Shown: one piece after another, positions 24,956 through 28,468 of the stretch
How the letters are laid out: every line of letters starts with the position of its first letter
Position numbering within the stretch: the first letter of the stretch is position 1
NCBI GenBank assembly: GCA_030560485.1
Contig: JAKTTS010000168.1
Span: 1 to 28,468 of the forward strand
From: Ascoidea tarda (nom. inval.)
Lineage: Eukaryota > Ascomycota > Saccharomycetes > Ascoideales > Ascoideaceae
Length of the DNA: 28,468 nt
Reading direction: 5' to 3'
Notes under the pieces: generated by a model
The model's input: the letters and a program-made list of their open reading frames with translations, nothing else
The model's database searches: none
Told to the model about the DNA's origin: nothing
Position numbers and translations under genes: made by a program

Positions 24956-26458
24956 ATGGGTTCTGGTTCATTTTTCAAAATTCCGAAATTGGAAGACTAT
25001 AATATTTCTCCGCAAACTGGGTTTATACCAAATGAATATCCATTGGAAAGATTGTCACAAGACTATTACCAGCCCTGGGAAAATTTGATGGATAATTTGC
25101 CTTCATTGATTTTATCCAAAAAAATCCGAAAAATCATTGACAACAAACTACCAGTTCTATCAACTGAATATCTATCAAACACAAGAGAATTCAGAAGAGC
25201 TTACACAATTCTAGCATTTTTAACTCATGCTTATGTTTGGGCATTTAATGAAAATCCAGTTGATACTCTACCACAGCAAATATCAGTTCCCTTTGTTAAG
25301 ATTTCAAATGTTTTAGAATTACCACCAGTTGCAACATATGCTAGTGTTTGTTTGTGGAACTTCAAGCCAATTATTAAAGACATCAATGCCACTGATAATA
25401 ATTTAATCGAGGATGATTTAGACATTGATGACATCTGTACAATTAATACATTTAGCGGGTCGATTGACGAAAGCTGGTTTTATTTGGTCAGTGTTATATT
25501 TGAGATCAAAGGTGGACATTGCTTAAGTGATGGATTAAATGCGATTAAATGTGCCAAAGTTCATGATTTTAAAAATTTGATTTACTATTTACAAAAATTA
25601 GCTGAATCAATTGATAAATTAGGTTCAATCTTAATGAAAATGCTTGAAATGTGCGATCCACATACTTTTTATTTTAGAATTCGACCATTTTTAGCGGGCT
25701 GGAAAAATATGAAAGAATTTGGCTTGAACAAAGATGGATTAAACTACGGTACCGATATAAAGCCAGATATAAGATCATATGCCGGTGGTTCAAATGCCCA
25801 ATCAACCTTAATCCAAGCTCTAGATATTATATTAAATGTTGAACACCATCCCACTGGTAAGAGACCCTCATATATCAACCATTCATTGTCAAAACCATTG
25901 CCACCAAAACATGTTGCAAACAAGAATCAAAAAGATGATGGTAACAATTTTATAATTGAAATGAGAAAATATATGCCAGGACCACACCGAAGATTTTTAG
26001 AAGATTTATCAAAAATCAATATCATCCAATCGGTCGTATTGGAAAACTCTAAAGATCATCCAGAGCTAGCATTGTCCTACGATGCCTGTGTTGCCATGCT
26101 TAAAGCGTTTAGAGACAAACATATTCAAATTGTTACAAGATATATTATCCTTCAAGCAAGGTTTTCCCAAAATGGTGGCTCATTAAGTAAACCTGGCTCT
26201 GTTAAAACTCTAAGAGTTGGATTGGCATCCAAACTGACTTTAGAAGAAAAGGGTACCGGCGGCACATCGTTGTTGCCATTTTTGAAACAATGCAGAGACG
26301 AAACAGGAGATTCTGCTGCTGGGTCATGGGGTAGAAGAATCCTTTCCAGTGGTGTGCAAAGTCTCAAATACACCACTGAAAAGTTGTCTGCTGAGGAAAT
26401 AAAGAAGAGAAACAAGCAGAATTGGGGAGACAGAGAAAACGCCGTTGGCCATTGGTAG
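24956..26458 (+). CDS. BNA2: Indoleamine 2,3-dioxygenase, first enzyme of de novo NAD+ synthesis
   Basis: The 500-residue product is a clear Bna2/IDO. It is a haem enzyme that opens the indole ring of tryptophan to N-formylkynurenine in the kynurenine route to NAD+. Conserved pieces are IPNEYPLERL, the FFKIPKLEDYNIS start, LPPVATYASVCLWNFKP, DESWFYLVSVIFE, FYFRIRPFLAGWKN, YAGGSNAQSTLIQ, YMPGPHRRFL, and AFRDKHIQIVTRYI with the proximal haem ligand His389. The terminal GTGGTSLLPFLKQCRDET is also present. S. cerevisiae Bna2 is 453 residues; the excess here is mostly an acidic loop around 145-165 and the C-terminal tail. An alternative frame overlaps the 5' end but lacks similarity. Confidence 0.97.
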   Translation: MGSGSFFKIPKLEDYNISPQTGFIPNEYPLERLSQDYYQPWENLMDNLPSLILSKKIRKIIDNKLPVLSTEYLSNTREFRRAYTILAFLTHAYVWAFNENPVDTLPQQISVPFVKISNVLELPPVATYASVCLWNFKPIIKDINATDNNLIEDDLDIDDICTINTFSGSIDESWFYLVSVIFEIKGGHCLSDGLNAIKCAKVHDFKNLIYYLQKLAESIDKLGSILMKMLEMCDPHTFYFRIRPFLAGWKNMKEFGLNKDGLNYGTDIKPDIRSYAGGSNAQSTLIQALDIILNVEHHPTGKRPSYINHSLSKPLPPKHVANKNQKDDGNNFIIEMRKYMPGPHRRFLEDLSKINIIQSVVLENSKDHPELALSYDACVAMLKAFRDKHIQIVTRYIILQARFSQNGGSLSKPGSVKTLRVGLASKLTLEEKGTGGTSLLPFLKQCRDETGDSAAGSWGRRILSSGVQSLKYTTEKLSAEEIKKRNKQNWGDRENAVGHW

Positions 26459-26537
26459 AAATTACAAATGCAGGATTTCTATTCTCAAGCTCTTCTCTCT
26501 ATCTCACAGTTACTGCAGCAATAATTCCTACATATAC

Positions 26538-26906
26538 TCAGCTCCTACCAGGGCTCTGGGAAAAATACAAGTAGGGCTCTCGCACTCTCAAAGCAGATCT
26601 GGAGATTGACGTGCGCAGATTTGTGCATTGCCGCATCCAACCTGCAGCTGCAGCTGTAGTGTTTTTCCGGGCTCTGGGGTGTGCTGCCTTTGGAAGTTTT
26701 GGTGTTTCTGGCCTTTGTTTTGTTGGTTCTGGTGCTTTTGCTGTCTCTGGTGCTTGTGCTACTTTTGCTGCTTTTCTGTGGTTTGTTTTTGGAGGTGCCG
26801 GAGCCTTTTCACCACAAATCGGTTTTCGGAGCCTGCCCCTGATCCATAACTGTTGACTTCTGTTTTCTACTTTCTGCTTTCTCTGAGGAGTATTTGGTAA
26901 GTGTTC
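26538..26906 (-). other. 122-codon open frame, Ala/Pro/Lys-rich, no early ATG
   Basis: The minus strand stays open for 122 codons through the GC-rich patch, reading repeats of the type APETAKAPEPTKQRPETP with many Lys, Ala and Pro, then a less biased end (REPYLYFSQSPGRS). The only ATG lies well inside, so it could be a last exon or a chance product of composition: the plus strand is also open here (Gly/Ala/Phe/Ser-rich) at 26611-26856. A GTAAGT at about 26952 and CTCCTCAG at about 26888 on the minus strand could be splice sites, but no branch site is seen. Confidence 0.2.
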
Positions 26907-27301
26907 TTATTGGTAATTTTAATTGCAATAGCAATACAAGAACCGGAACTTACAATTATTGTTTAGATTTCAACCACTGGGTCTTGTTAAATAATATTTA
27001 TTTAATCAGTTTTGCGTTATTTTTTTTATTTCGCTTCACACATTAGTATATATTGTCATTTTGATATCTGATGGCTTATTTTTCTTTTCTACAATTTCTT
27101 TTTATTCCTATTTTCATTAAGATTTGTTTCATAAACATAATCATTCTTGATCATTGGGTTTTATTGTGATTTTCAGTTCTAGTATTTTTGTAAAATAAAA
27201 TCACAAAACTACTAAATTCACAATTCACAATTTAAAATTACTTTCGATAAAGCCATTCAAAATCAGCAAATCGATCTTCCATTCACACCACAAAGGGGAT
27301 A

Positions 27302-27560
27302 TTATTTTTTGTCTTCCTCGTATAATGAACCGACTAATTCATGTACATCAGGCTCGTTTTGATTCGACGATATCACGCATTTTTTAACAAATGTTTGATT
27401 AACATAATAATTACCGTAATAATTATCATTCTTTTATATCAATCTTTCTGTTGTTTTATTGCCCAGTAAAACAATTAATGTTTCAAATGATGATCTCAGT
27501 TCCAAATTATTATATTGTATTTCATATAAAATTTGATAATTTGTTATTAAGTTTCTTATT
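27302..27560 (-). pseudogene. Possible decayed coding sequence, unidentified
   Basis: One minus-strand frame reads like protein over about 85 codons, with pieces such as ELRSSFETLIVLLGNKTTER and PDVHELVGSLYEEDKK before a stop at 27302-27304. It is interrupted, and sequence to its left in transcription order (27560-27700) is more damaged. No family was recognised. In DNA this AT-rich, open runs of 40 codons are uncommon but not rare, so this may be chance; it could also be a multi-exon gene or an old integrated plasmid or virus copy. Confidence 0.2.
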
Positions 27561-27776
27561 GAATATTCAAATCAAATAATATTATTATCACTAATGTTTG
27601 TATTTATTTATCTTTATGCTGTTAACCTTTCTCAATTAAAAAGTTAATCAAATACTAAATCTTCCAACCTACCACGATAGACATCTTTTTTTTTTTTTTT
27701 TTAACTTCTTCTATGAACTTCAACTAAGGCTGTTACCAAATCCAGTAAAATACTTCTAGAAATGAATATCGAAACC

Positions 27777-27785
27777 TATATAAAA
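27777..27785 (+). promoter_or_regulatory. TATA-like sequence with C/T-rich run downstream
   Basis: TATATAAAA is followed at 27806-27838 by a C/T-rich stretch typical of yeast start regions. This hints at a plus-strand transcript beginning near 27.85 kb, possibly for the 64-codon frame at 27996 or a non-coding RNA. Confidence 0.3.
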
Positions 27786-27995
27786 CCTGCTTTTGTTAGT
27801 TTTGTTCTTTTTCTCTTTTTTTTCTCCCCTTTATTTTTTATCTAACTTGACATTTTTTTAATTTTATTTCAATCTCAATTCATTTCCATTTTATAGATAT
27901 TCATAGTTGATACTTTCTATTGTTACAGATCGATATTTGTTTTCCACTCTTTGACTCTTTTATAATGTAAAATAAAAGTAAAAACAAAAATAAAA

Positions 27996-28190
27996 ATGAA
28001 TGAAAAATTAAGAAATGAAAAAAATCAAATAAAAAATATACAGAACCAATTGAATTGGATTATTAAGAAGAAACATAAAATCAAATCAATCAAATTAAAA
28101 AAAAAAAAAGAAAAATTTATTGATATTTTGATTTTAATCAAATCTCAATTCAGGAACTCAAATGTAGTCAAATTTTTTGACAATAAGTAA
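27996..28190 (+). CDS. Hypothetical 64-residue Lys/Asn/Ile-rich frame
   Basis: This ATG frame encodes a very basic product (starting MNEKLRNEKNQIKNIQNQ, ending VVKFFDNK) with coiled-coil-like spacing at the front. It is A-rich, has no recognisable domain, and is preceded by an ATG-TAA pair at 27964. A TATA-like box lies about 215 bp upstream. Composition can explain it, though 64 codons without a stop is long for DNA this AT-rich. I treat it as doubtful. Confidence 0.2.
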   Translation: MNEKLRNEKNQIKNIQNQLNWIIKKKHKIKSIKLKKKKEKFIDILILIKSQFRNSNVVKFFDNK

Positions 28191-28389
28191 AAATTTAACA
28201 AAATTAGCTCATGGATCAAATATTTATCTTGAAATGTTTTAATCTTGAAATATTGCTTTTTTTACATCATTATTTCACAATATTTATAATTTGTCAATTT
28301 AAATATAAAACAAGTATTAAATTAGGTTATATTAAATCATATCAATTTGTTTTATATATTACATGAAATATTTTCATACTAATAGTATT

Positions 28390-28415
28390 ATTCATTCATT
28401 CATTCATTCATTCAT

Positions 28416-28466
<51 letters not shown>

Positions 28467-28468
28467 TT
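28390..28468 (+). repeat. Compound microsatellite (ATTC)6(ATTT)13+ at window end
   Basis: Six ATTC units (28390-28413) pass directly into 13.75 ATTT units (28414-28468) that run to the last base, so the true length is not visible. The switch of one base (C to T) in a continuing four-base register suggests expansion from a mutated unit. Confidence 0.95.

Larger units (their letters stand above)
26459..28468. other. Two-kilobase gene-poor right end
   Basis: The stretch begins with a GC-rich patch (about 26500-26900) and then becomes very AT-rich. It contains weak candidates that are listed separately: a long minus-strand open frame without an early ATG, a possible decayed coding stretch, a lysine-rich 64-codon frame and the terminal microsatellite. 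A run of 17 T lies at 27686-27702. No well-supported gene was found. Confidence 0.5.

Noticed and set aside
1-28468. Search by eye for tRNA genes (TTCGA-type B boxes), 5S rRNA, CRISPR arrays and telomere-like arrays.
   Set aside because: Every TTCGA occurrence examined lacked tRNA context. The only short tandem array of note, CGGTTAT at 24579-24613, is five copies inside a promoter, not telomeric.

Overview
This window looks like nuclear DNA from an AT-rich budding yeast (Saccharomycotina). Nearly every long reading frame is recognisably a yeast protein. One gene has four short introns with GTATGT-type donors and TACTAAC-type branch sites. Promoters carry TATAAATA boxes, and Asn-rich low-complexity tracts are common. 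The genus cannot be fixed from sequence alone. Finding four introns in one gene argues against a close relative of Saccharomyces cerevisiae.

Layout, left to right. The window opens with a COA6-like cytochrome oxidase assembly factor (minus), then a retinal-less microbial-opsin relative of MRH1/YRO2 (plus) and a five-exon HAD phosphatase like YOR131C (plus). SLC1 lysophosphatidate acyltransferase (minus) and a large Asn-rich MSA1/MSA2-like G1 transcription cofactor (minus) follow. After a 2.2-kb gene-poor interval come a DUF3112 multipass membrane protein (plus), SEC59 dolichol kinase (minus) and a ROG1-family lipase (minus). A 1.5-kb divergent promoter separates ROG1 from an SNG1/DUF3533 membrane protein (plus). 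ARO8 aromatic aminotransferase (minus) and BNA2 indoleamine 2,3-dioxygenase (plus) are then transcribed divergently from a shared 1.1-kb region. The last 2 kb hold no convincing gene: a GC-rich patch, possible decayed coding sequence and very AT-rich DNA, ending in a tetranucleotide microsatellite that runs off the window.

Functional links. Most genes are ordinary housekeeping genes not obviously connected: mitochondrial COX assembly, phospholipid and dolichol-phosphate synthesis, lipid droplet or ER lipolysis, and drug or stress membrane proteins. The exception is ARO8/BNA2. Both enzymes act on tryptophan or kynurenine, and their shared promoter region holds a Gcn4-type site, clustered CCG triplets and a five-copy 7-bp array of GATA-factor-like motifs.

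Composition is uneven. Coding and intergenic DNA is mostly very AT-rich, but discrete GC-richer islands biased to CAG/CTG lie near 0.85-0.98, 9.86-10.56, 15.0-15.9, 19.56-20.39 and 26.5-26.9 kb, mostly in promoters. No tRNA, rRNA, CRISPR array or intact mobile element was recognised. I found no clear sign of a wholly new biological system. The best leads are the heptad array, the intron-dense gene, the MBF/SBF-like sites far upstream of the MSA-like gene, and the GC islands.
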